Position numbers and translations under genes: made by a program. Below the pieces are notes generated by a model. The model made no database searches. It was given only the letters and a program-made list of their open reading frames with translations, and had not been told where the DNA came from. From NCBI GenBank assembly GCA_003641645.1, contig QNAZ01000033.1:1-8138 (forward strand): 8,138 nt of DNA, written 5' to 3'. Numbering within the stretch: position 1 is the stretch's first letter; each line of letters starts with the position of its first letter. This DNA comes from Thermodesulfobacteriota bacterium (lineage in GTDB: Bacteria > Desulfobacterota > Thermodesulfobacteria > Thermodesulfobacteriales > Thermodesulfobacteriaceae). Positions 1 to 5,939 of the stretch are shown here, one piece after another.

Positions 1-124
1 GGTGAAGAATTAACAATTTAAGTTATAGAAATTTGCAAAAATTAAATTTCAAAGCCCCCTTTAAAGGGGGCTTTGAAATTTAATTTTTGCAAATTTCTAT
101 AACTTAAATTGTTAATTCTTCACC
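1..124. repeat. Perfect 124-bp palindrome at the window edge
   Basis: Bases 1-62 are the exact reverse complement of bases 63-124, with no mismatch and no spacer at the centre (62/63). The right arm holds the last seven codons and stop of acs (104-124) plus 41 bp of its 3' flank; the left arm mirrors them. The symmetry is unbroken up to base 1, so the true arm could be longer than what is visible. Coding sequence mirrored in this way is not expected of a normal terminator. An assembly or library fold-back at a contig end, or the junction of an inverted duplication, are the likelier explanations. Confidence 0.97.
51..74 (-). terminator. Probable intrinsic terminator of acs
   Basis: The centre of the large palindrome is a compact GC-rich hairpin. 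AAAGCCCCCT at 51-60 pairs with AGGGGGCTTT at 65-74 around a TTAA loop. In the direction of acs transcription it is followed by a T-rich stretch (GAAATTTAATTTTT), and it begins about 30 bp after the acs stop codon. Stem, position and T-rich tail all fit a Rho-independent terminator. The caveat is that one half of this hairpin may be a mirror artefact if the whole palindrome is a fold-back; a real hairpin here could also be what caused such a fold-back. Confidence 0.6.
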
Positions 125-2173
125 ATGTACTATTTCCCAAATTTTATCGACAACACTTGGATCCACAAGCGTTGTAGTATCTCCAAAATCTTTTCTTCCA
201 TTTGATATACAAGCCAGTATTCTACGCATAATTTTACCTGAACGGGTTTTCGGCATATCAGGAACTATATACACATGAGCAGGAGTTGCAATAGGACTAA
301 GTTTAGTTCTCACAGCATTTCTTACTTTTTCTGCTATTTCTGGAGAAGGTTCATAACCATCTTTAAGGGATACATAAAGATCAGGAACATGCCCTTTAAT
401 TTCATCAATTTTTGGAACTACTGCTGCTTCTGCCACCCCCTCTACTGTAAGAGCTGCTGATTCAATTTCTTTCGTACCCAATCTGTGACCTGCCACATTA
501 ATAATGTCATCCATTCTTCCAAGAATTCTAAAATATCCTTTTTCATCACATGTAGCTGCATCTCCTGCCATATAAGGCCAATCACGCCAGTCTTTACTTT
601 TTTTATTTTTACAGAATTTTTCATAATACCCCTTAATCATTCTTTCTGGATTTTTCCATATAGTAAGCATCCTTCCAGGCCAGGGATTTTTTATACAAAT
701 ATATCCAGCCTTACGTGAACCTGGAGGAATTTCTTTACCTTCTTCATCGTAAATTACAGGATAAATTCCTAAAGCACCAGGACCTGTACTTCCTGGTTTC
801 ATAGACTCTACAGCTGGTAAATGAGCACATAACCAACCTCCTGTCTCTGTTTGCCACCAAGTATCAAGAACTACTGCTTGTTTTTTCCCTACAGCTGTAT
901 AATACCATCTCCAAACCTCAGGTTCTATAGGTTCTCCAACCGTAACCATAAGTTTAAATTTATAATCATATTTAGAAGGGTCACTCCCCAATTTTTTAAG
1001 TAAACGAATTGCTGTAGGAGCTGTATGAAAAATTGTAACCCCATATCTTTCAGCAATTCTCCATGGTCTGTCAGGATCAGGATAAGTAGGAACACCCTCA
1101 TAAATTAATACAGTTGCACCTAAGGATAAGGGACCATAAACTATATAACTATGACCTGTTATCCATCCAATATCAGCCATACACCAATGAATATCTTCAG
1201 GCTGAATATCATGCATATATTTACAAGTACCAGCTACATAAGCTAAATATCCTCCTATAGAATGAACACACCCTTTTGGTTTACCTGTAGAACCAGAAGT
1301 GTACATTATAAAAAGTGGTGCCTCTGCTGGCATAGAAACATAGGGTACCTTTTTACCTCTGTGTTCCCATAGTAAATCTTTCATTAAATAATCTCTTCCT
1401 TCAACAAGTTTTGCTTCAGATTTATATTGGTCTCTATATCTTTGCCATACAAGAACCTTTTCAACCTTAAAGCCTCTTTCTGCAGCAATATTAACAGCCA
1501 TATCAGCATTCTTTTTATGATCAATCCACTTACCATTTCTGTAATATCCGTCTATAGTGATTAATATTTTACTTTCTGCATCAACAATTCTTTCAGCACA
1601 AGCATGTCCACTAAATCCTGAAAATACTTGTGAATGTATTATTCCTAAACGGGCACAAGCAAGCATAGTAATTGGTAATTCAGGAACCATTGGCATATAT
1701 AATGTAACTGTGTCTCCAGATTTAAGACCTAAAGACTGCAATATAGAAGCTACTACATTTACTTGGTAATATAAATCATAGTAAGTCAATACTCTCTTTG
1801 GCTCATCTTCAGGTTCAGGAACCCATATTATAGCCGCTTTATTTCCAAATTTTTTCAAATGACGATCTACACAATTATAACAAGCATTAAGTTTACCTCC
1901 CACAAACCATTTCCAAAAAGGTGGATCTGAAGTATCAAGAGTTGTATGCCAATACCTATCCCAATCTAAAAGATTAGCGTAAATATGAAAACACTCTGGA
2001 AAGTTTTCCTCTTTAAATTTTTCTCTAAATGAAGGATCTGTCACATAAGCTTGTCTTATAAATTCTTCTGGAGGATTTATATATTCTTCTTCTCCCCAAT
2101 GAACTGCAACTTCAGCTTCTGTAATTTTTAACTCTTCTTCATTTTTAACTCCTTTTCTTTTCCCTTCTGCCAT
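104..2173 (-). CDS. acs: Acetyl-CoA synthetase, AMP-forming (acetate-CoA ligase)
   Basis: Cytosolic enzyme of the ANL superfamily that converts acetate, ATP and CoA to acetyl-CoA, AMP and PPi through an acetyl-adenylate. Residue numbers are for the 689-aa product from the start chosen here. An N-terminal ACS domain is followed by the adenylate/phosphate loop TSGSTGKPKG (about 292-301), the motif DTWWQTETGG (about 437-446) whose second Trp normally limits the pocket to acetate-sized acids, the hinge region GRMDDIINVAGHRLG, and the C-terminal PKTRSGKIMRR with the catalytic lysine (K647), the usual acetylation target. The length is slightly above the usual 650 or so, because of a charged N-terminal extension. 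An ATG five codons upstream (2186-2188) is also in frame, but it overlaps the strong site GGAGGTG, which sits 8 nt before the ATG at 2171-2173; the downstream start is therefore preferred. The gene appears to be transcribed alone and ends in a hairpin. Propionate as an alternative substrate cannot be excluded. Confidence 0.96.
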   Translation of the reverse strand: MAEGKRKGVKNEEELKITEAEVAVHWGEEEYINPPEEFIRQAYVTDPSFREKFKEENFPECFHIYANLLDWDRYWHTTLDTSDPPFWKWFVGGKLNACYNCVDRHLKKFGNKAAIIWVPEPEDEPKRVLTYYDLYYQVNVVASILQSLGLKSGDTVTLYMPMVPELPITMLACARLGIIHSQVFSGFSGHACAERIVDAESKILITIDGYYRNGKWIDHKKNADMAVNIAAERGFKVEKVLVWQRYRDQYKSEAKLVEGRDYLMKDLLWEHRGKKVPYVSMPAEAPLFIMYTSGSTGKPKGCVHSIGGYLAYVAGTCKYMHDIQPEDIHWCMADIGWITGHSYIVYGPLSLGATVLIYEGVPTYPDPDRPWRIAERYGVTIFHTAPTAIRLLKKLGSDPSKYDYKFKLMVTVGEPIEPEVWRWYYTAVGKKQAVVLDTWWQTETGGWLCAHLPAVESMKPGSTGPGALGIYPVIYDEEGKEIPPGSRKAGYICIKNPWPGRMLTIWKNPERMIKGYYEKFCKNKKSKDWRDWPYMAGDAATCDEKGYFRILGRMDDIINVAGHRLGTKEIESAALTVEGVAEAAVVPKIDEIKGHVPDLYVSLKDGYEPSPEIAEKVRNAVRTKLSPIATPAHVYIVPDMPKTRSGKIMRRILACISNGRKDFGDTTTLVDPSVVDKIWEIVHGEELTI

Positions 2174-2377
2174 TTCCCCCACCTCCATATTTAATTTTTC
2201 TTTTTATCAAATTAATTTTACTTATTTTCACATTTCAATACATAGAGAATTTATTCACATTTAAATTTTTTCTTCTTATTGTTTTTTATTTCCTTAATGA
2301 ACTTTAAATTACTAAACTAAATTTTAAAGTTAATAAATTAAATTATTCAATTATTTTGATATACCCAATATAAAAAG
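2174..2377 (-). promoter_or_regulatory. Leader and possible promoter region of acs
   Basis: This very AT-rich stretch lies upstream of acs. One sigma70-like pair is visible on the minus strand: TTGAAT (2345-2350), an 18-bp spacer, then TAAAAT (2321-2326). It would give a leader of about 140 nt. A 9-bp direct repeat TTCACATTT (plus strand) occurs at 2227-2235 and 2254-2262, start to start 27 bp. In DNA this rich in A and T such matches arise easily by chance, so the promoter assignment is weak. No riboswitch or other structured leader was recognised. Confidence 0.3.
2179..2185 (-). promoter_or_regulatory. Ribosome binding site that fixes the acs start
   Basis: On the minus strand GGAGGTG lies 5' of GGGGAA and then ATG at 2171-2173, giving ideal Shine-Dalgarno spacing. 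The longer reading frame would begin at an ATG whose final G is the first base of this site, and no comparable purine-rich motif precedes it (only AAAAAGAAAAATTAAAT). This makes the five extra residues MEVGE an unlikely part of the protein. Confidence 0.8.
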
Positions 2378-2379
2378 AT

Positions 2380-2407
2380 TTTTTTCACTTTTAAAATAGT
2401 GAAAAAA
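2380..2407. repeat. 10-bp inverted repeat upstream of acs (terminator or operator)
   Basis: TTTTTTCACT (2380-2389) and AGTGAAAAAA (2398-2407) form a perfect 10-bp stem around an 8-nt AT loop. It sits immediately after the decayed mtaD copy and before the putative acs promoter. It could stop leftward transcription coming from the DsrE-like gene, although no uninterrupted T-run follows on the minus strand. It could instead be a protein-binding palindrome; its half-site TTCAC recurs in the two TTCACATTT repeats nearer to acs. No regulator family is recognised. Confidence 0.45.
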
Positions 2408-2570
2408 TTTCTTCTTTAATATTTTTTATTTTTTTCTATAACTTCTTCTTCCTTTATAGGATTTATCTTATAATTTCTTATTATCCATTGAGTATCTATC
2501 ATAGGGTCAGAAACTAAACCGTTTTTAGCACTATAAACCAAAAATGCTATAGGATTATAATCAGGCTACA
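2405..2570 (-). pseudogene. Decayed duplicate of the mtaD 3' end
   Basis: This stretch aligns with the C-terminal coding end of mtaD (about 3554-3719) at roughly 85-90% identity by eye, including a 24-bp identical run starting CTATAACTTCTTC. Read in the mtaD frame it gives PDYNPIAFLVYSAKNGLVSD and then a segment matching the intact gene's QWIMRNYKI and IKEEEVIEK parts. It is broken: the Gln codon of MQPDYN is now TAG, and one extra base in the T-run near 2428-2436 shifts the frame into TAA. The last codons of the intact gene are not preserved. There is no start codon or ribosome site, so it is not expected to be translated. A 17-bp identity to a separate part of mtaD (2575-2591 versus 4006-4022, coding for ESNLKL) lies just upstream, suggesting a once longer copy with an internal deletion. 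Confidence 0.85.
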
Positions 2571-2592
2571 TTACAGTTTTAAATTACTTTCA

Positions 2593-2789
2593 GTAATGTT
2601 GTTACAATAATTATTTGTTCTTATCAGATAACTTATTTCTGTAATAAGAAATATAAGATCATCCCTACTAAAGTTTTCTTATTTCTTTTTGCTTTTGTAT
2701 AACATTGTAATAGCTGATTTTATTAAGTAAAGATTTTTCTCTCACACACATCTTTTGGACTTTAATCTTTTGCTTTTTGTTAAATTTTA
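2593..2789. other. AT-rich gap between the mtaD remnant and the DsrE-like gene
   Basis: No credible gene is seen. A short hairpin CTTATT/AATAAG (2632-2637 and 2643-2648) and a distant 7-bp pair AAAGATT/AATCTTT (2729-2735 and 2764-2770) are present. Neither has the GC-rich stem and T-run of a convincing terminator for the DsrE-like gene. If the mtaD duplicate was once complete, this stretch may hold its unrecognisable upstream part. Confidence 0.4.
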
Positions 2790-3146
2790 TCAAAACGTTA
2801 TTACTTTATCGCTATCTATAACCCATTCTACTAATTCTGGCATAGTTGCTTCTTTAACACCTTCAAAATAAGGTTGATTTCTGTAAATTCCACAGCGAAC
2901 CATACAAGTTCCACAAGCTTTAACTGGAACACCCTTAGCTATTAATTCTTTTAACATTTTTGATAAATCTTGATCATACCCTTCTGGTGGTTTGCAAACA
3001 CTGCGAGCTATATCAACTGCATCATTCATTAAAAAAATACGCACTTCTTGTCCTGCATCAAGCAACTTATTTGCAAGACGAAGACCATTCCAAGCCACAT
3101 CTGTACCATCATATGGCTGTCTATTGAAAATGATTAAAATCTTCAT
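2790..3146 (-). CDS. DsrE/DsrF-like family protein (putative sulfur carrier)
   Basis: A 118-aa soluble protein of the DsrE/DsrF/TusD-like superfamily. The opening strand MKILIIFNRQPYDGTDVAWNG followed by GLRLANKLLDAGQEVRIFLMNDAV is the typical family start, and the fold is a small Rossmann-like alpha/beta domain. Four cysteines are present: C51 (CKPPEGYD) and C78, C81 and C85 in ACGTCMVRCGIY, the position where sulfur-carrying relatives hold their reactive Cys. Family members pass persulfide sulfur during dissimilatory sulfur metabolism or tRNA thiolation, but many homologues have no known role, and no dsr or tus genes are next to it here. The ATG is preceded by the strong ribosome site AAGGGGGGTGA. 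The gene stands alone, with about 380 bp upstream and 600 bp downstream free of intact genes. Family membership is firm; the biochemical role is inferred. Confidence 0.88.
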   Translation of the reverse strand: MKILIIFNRQPYDGTDVAWNGLRLANKLLDAGQEVRIFLMNDAVDIARSVCKPPEGYDQDLSKMLKELIAKGVPVKACGTCMVRCGIYRNQPYFEGVKEATMPELVEWVIDSDKVITF

Positions 3147-3530
3147 ACTTCACCCCCCTTCTCTATTTTAATATTTTAGCACCTAATTTTTTAAATTTTG
3201 GCAAATTTGCAAACCTCACTATATAAAGCATTTCATATGTATAAAACTTTTACATCTCTGTCTGCTTCTCTTTATCAAATAATAGCTGCATTATTTTTAG
3301 TAGCAACCTTTAAATGTCTATTAACACAATATAATAATATGCATTTAATTTTCCGCTTTTAAAAAATCTAATTTTTAGGTTTGTAAAAATCCTAATAACA
3401 GTCTGTGCTAATACTTAACCAAATAATTAATTCTTTTACTCTTTTTGCCTAAAATTCATCTGAATCATTAAAATATTTTCCCAAGTAAAACTTTTATACA
3501 AGTGAAATTTTTCCTCAAAAACTAACTTAG
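3147..3530. other. Intergenic region between mtaD and the DsrE-like gene
   Basis: This 384-bp stretch carries the DsrE-like gene's ribosome site at 3151-3161 and must hold its promoter if that gene is transcribed separately, but no clear -35/-10 pair stands out. A 10-bp palindrome GCAAATTTGC lies at 3191-3200, about 45 bp before the start codon. A weak hairpin just past the mtaD stop (AACTA/TAGTT with a short loop, then a brief T-run, about 3515-3531) could be a poor terminator. No coding potential was recognised. Confidence 0.4.
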
Positions 3531-4841
3531 TTATTTTTTAGAAAGAAGAGAAAGAATCTCTTCTTTAATATTTTTTACCTTTTCTATAACTTCTTCTTCC
3601 TTTATAGAAAGTATTTTATAATTTCTCATTATCCATTGACCATCTACCATAAGATCAGAAACTAAACCACTTTTAGCATTGTAAACCAAAAGTGCTATAG
3701 GATTGTAATCAGGCTGCATCGAATAATGAGATAAATCAAGCACAGCAAGATCTGCTTTATACCCTGGTAAAAGTTTTCCTGTATCAGAAAATCCTAAAAT
3801 TTCTGCTCCCCAACAAGTTGACATATTTAGCACATCATTTGTCTTAATAACTGTAGGATCTTCTCTTAACCCTTTCTGAATCAAACAGGCTGTTCTCATC
3901 TCAGAAAACATATCAAGATCATTATTACTTGCAGGACCATCAGTTCCTAAACCTAATTTAATTCCTGCTCTTAACATCTCAGTAAGAGGTGCTATCCCTG
4001 AGCCAAGTTTTAAATTACTTTCTGGACAATGAACAATTTTAGCATCCTTTTTTGCCATCAATTCTATTTCTTCTTGAGTAAGCTTTACACAATGAATTGC
4101 TATAAGATTCTCATTAATACCTCCCAATTCATGAAGTATTTGAATTGGTTTTTTCCCATATTTTTTTTTAACTTCTATTATCTCATCTTTTGTTTCACAC
4201 AAATGAATATGGATTTTAGCATTATATTTTTCAGCAATATTTAAACATTTTTTAACAGTTTCCGGAGAGCAAGTATAGAGAGTATGAGGAGAGACTGCTA
4301 TCTTAATACGAGGATGTTTATCAAAATTTTCTAATAATTCTTGTGTAAGCTCAAAACCTTTCTCTAAAGGTCCATAGGAAGGAGATGGAAAATCAAAAAG
4401 ACCTTCCCCTGCTAAAACTTTCAAACCCACTTCTTCAATAGCTTTTATAACTTCTGGTTCAAAAAGATACATATCACAAAATAATGTTATTCCAGATTTA
4501 ATCATCTCAATAAGAGATAATTTTGTTCCCCAATAAACCCATTCTTTTCTAAGTCTGGATTCTATAGGAAAGATGTATTCTTTAAGCCAAACCATAAGAG
4601 GTAAATCTTCTGCTATACCTCTAAATATACTCATAGGAACATGGGTATGAGCATTTACTAAACCTGGAAAAATAAGCTTATTTCCAAGATTAATTAATTC
4701 AGCATTTTGATATTTAGGAATTATTTCTTCTTTTGGACCCAAATCAATTATTTTATCTTTTTCTATTACAATACATCCATGTTTATATGGTTTTTCTTCT
4801 GGAGAAAATAAAATCCACTCGGCAGAAAGAATTTTTAGCAT
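3531..4841 (-). CDS. mtaD: Amidohydrolase, MTA/SAH deaminase family
   Basis: A 436-aa metal-dependent hydrolase of the TrzA/ATZ-type amidohydrolases, most like 5'-methylthioadenosine / S-adenosylhomocysteine deaminase. That enzyme deaminates the adenine ring to inosyl products in the cytosol, removing inhibitory by-products of methylation and polyamine synthesis. Metal and catalytic residues are all present: NAHTH (H65, H67), SPH (H186), HIHLCE (H213, E216), AIHCV (H250) and LGTDGPASNN (D301). FPIESR (E94) and the HCPESNLKLGSG segment also match the family. The C-terminal beta-sandwich part returns with GYKADLAVLDL. The ATG lies 15 bp after the stop of the DRTGG gene with only a weak AAGAT-type ribosome site, so co-transcription or translational coupling is likely. 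The substrate could be another aminopurine, since close paralogues deaminate guanine, hydroxyatrazine or related compounds. A broken copy of its 3' end lies at 2405-2570. Confidence 0.9.
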   Translation of the reverse strand: MLKILSAEWILFSPEEKPYKHGCIVIEKDKIIDLGPKEEIIPKYQNAELINLGNKLIFPGLVNAHTHVPMSIFRGIAEDLPLMVWLKEYIFPIESRLRKEWVYWGTKLSLIEMIKSGITLFCDMYLFEPEVIKAIEEVGLKVLAGEGLFDFPSPSYGPLEKGFELTQELLENFDKHPRIKIAVSPHTLYTCSPETVKKCLNIAEKYNAKIHIHLCETKDEIIEVKKKYGKKPIQILHELGGINENLIAIHCVKLTQEEIELMAKKDAKIVHCPESNLKLGSGIAPLTEMLRAGIKLGLGTDGPASNNDLDMFSEMRTACLIQKGLREDPTVIKTNDVLNMSTCWGAEILGFSDTGKLLPGYKADLAVLDLSHYSMQPDYNPIALLVYNAKSGLVSDLMVDGQWIMRNYKILSIKEEEVIEKVKNIKEEILSLLSKK

Positions 4842-4856
4842 TTTATATCTTAAAAT

Positions 4857-5918
4857 TTAAATATTTAACTCTTTTAAAAAGCTTTCTATATTAAATTCCT
4901 TAGCTACAATTTCTTTAGCTTTCAAAGCTTTATCTTTCTCTTTAAGAATAGCTTTTCCCATTATATTTTGAATTTTATCTACAGCATCAAATGTATTTAA
5001 AGAAGTAACAATAATAGGTATTCCTTTATTTTTAGCAATATTTACTATATTTTCATCTGCGTGTAGTCCTCCGGTTAAGATAAGGCATTTGGTTGATGTT
5101 TCCATAGCTAAGATTTGAATATCAGTTCTATGCACTCCTGTAATTACAGCTTTATTTGGAACTTTCAAAAAATATGATAATGCCTGTCCTGGATCCATTG
5201 CCCCCACCAAATAATTTTCTACAAATTCATCAAGTTTATCTTCTACACATACAATACCACCATTTACAATCTCCAATAATCTTCTTACTGTAACAGACTC
5301 CAAAAATTTATCCTTTTTAAATACTCCAAAAACTTTTATTCCTTTATTACTTAAATAAGGCACTACTGTTTCTTTTAAATAAAGATATTGCTCAGGAGGA
5401 ACTTTGTTTAAAACAGCACCCAAAAAATTTTCTCCAGCTATATCTTTTATTCCTAAAATGTCATCTATCGACGTTTCCCCTTCCCAGATTTGAATTGCAA
5501 GTGTTTTTGTCTTTAACTTTTTTATAATATTTAAAGAATCTATTCCCAAGCTATAACCTTCAAAATATGTATCTCCACTAATTAAAAATAATATATCTAA
5601 ATTTTTCTTAAGATTTTCAATTACTTCAAAAATTCTTTTATCTATATTCAAAGGCTCTTCTTCAAAAAGTTTATATTGAACCTCATACGTCCATACAAAG
5701 GGAGAAAAATATTCTACAGGAACCTCAGACTTTAACATAGAATGAATAAAATAAGCTTCTTCATCTATAATTTTATTATTCTTTTTGTAAGGAAATTTTC
5801 CTATTAATTTCATATAAGAAACTTTATATCCTCTTTCTTTTAAATTTAAGGCTAATCCTAAAGCTATTAAATTTTTTCCTGTAAAAGCTTTATTTGAAAC
5901 TAAAAATACAGGTAACAT
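4857..5918 (-). CDS. BioD-like / DRTGG-domain protein (phosphotransacetylase N-terminal-like)
   Basis: A 353-aa protein matching the N-terminal part of long phosphotransacetylases but lacking the catalytic PTA domain. Residues 1-200 form a BioD/dethiobiotin-synthetase-like P-loop domain: SNKAFTGKNLIALGL (8-22) stands where relatives have a SGKT/S loop, with FLISGDTYFEGYSLG (111-125) and LGAVLNKVPPEQ (166-177) also typical. Residues about 205-315 form a DRTGG domain, with GAMDPGQALSYF, GVHRTDIQ in place of the usual GDR-containing motif, and CLILTGGLHAD. Two features differ from the usual pattern: Walker A ends in Asn (GKN), and the Asp of GDR is replaced by His. Nucleotide binding may therefore be weakened. 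It sits 21 bp after the ACD gene with the ribosome site AAGGGGGAAAT, so it is probably co-translated and may sense or regulate acyl-CoA flux. That role is inferred from context; no enzyme activity can be assigned. Confidence 0.85.
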   Translation of the reverse strand: MLPVFLVSNKAFTGKNLIALGLALNLKERGYKVSYMKLIGKFPYKKNNKIIDEEAYFIHSMLKSEVPVEYFSPFVWTYEVQYKLFEEEPLNIDKRIFEVIENLKKNLDILFLISGDTYFEGYSLGIDSLNIIKKLKTKTLAIQIWEGETSIDDILGIKDIAGENFLGAVLNKVPPEQYLYLKETVVPYLSNKGIKVFGVFKKDKFLESVTVRRLLEIVNGGIVCVEDKLDEFVENYLVGAMDPGQALSYFLKVPNKAVITGVHRTDIQILAMETSTKCLILTGGLHADENIVNIAKNKGIPIIVTSLNTFDAVDKIQNIMGKAILKEKDKALKAKEIVAKEFNIESFLKELNI

Positions 5919-5939
5919 TTTATTTCCCCCTTAAAATTT

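Noticed and set aside
1..124. Terminal inverted repeat of an insertion sequence or a telomere-like hairpin end
   Set aside because: No transposase or target duplication is seen and the arms contain acs coding sequence; a fold-back or inverted duplication explains it better.
275..718. Open frames on the plus strand and in a second minus frame overlapping acs (275-460, 485-718, 442-624)
   Set aside because: They lie wholly inside the well-supported acs gene, have low-complexity Phe/Ser/Ile-rich translations and no family resemblance; they are frame shadows.
1557..1769. Plus-strand 70-codon frame antisense to acs
   Set aside because: Fully inside acs, with no ribosome site or recognisable protein family.
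2400..2600. The mtaD-like stretch as a regulatory RNA or a small functional gene
   Set aside because: It shows a stop and a frameshift, with no start or ribosome site; the simplest account is a decayed duplicate. Silencing of mtaD is not expected, because the copy is in the same orientation.
2593..2789. Remainder of a full-length mtaD duplicate
   Set aside because: An ungapped comparison by eye of the 50 bp upstream of the 17-bp match with the corresponding mtaD segment gave only about half identity, which is near background for such AT-rich DNA.
3147..3530. Small RNA, tRNA or riboswitch in the mtaD to DsrE-like gap
   Set aside because: No cloverleaf, conserved aptamer core or GC-rich stems were found; only short weak AT hairpins.
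4029..4244. Plus-strand 71-codon frame rich in Phe, which could look like a membrane peptide
   Set aside because: It is antisense to mtaD, and the hydrophobic look comes from the complement of Lys/Glu codons.
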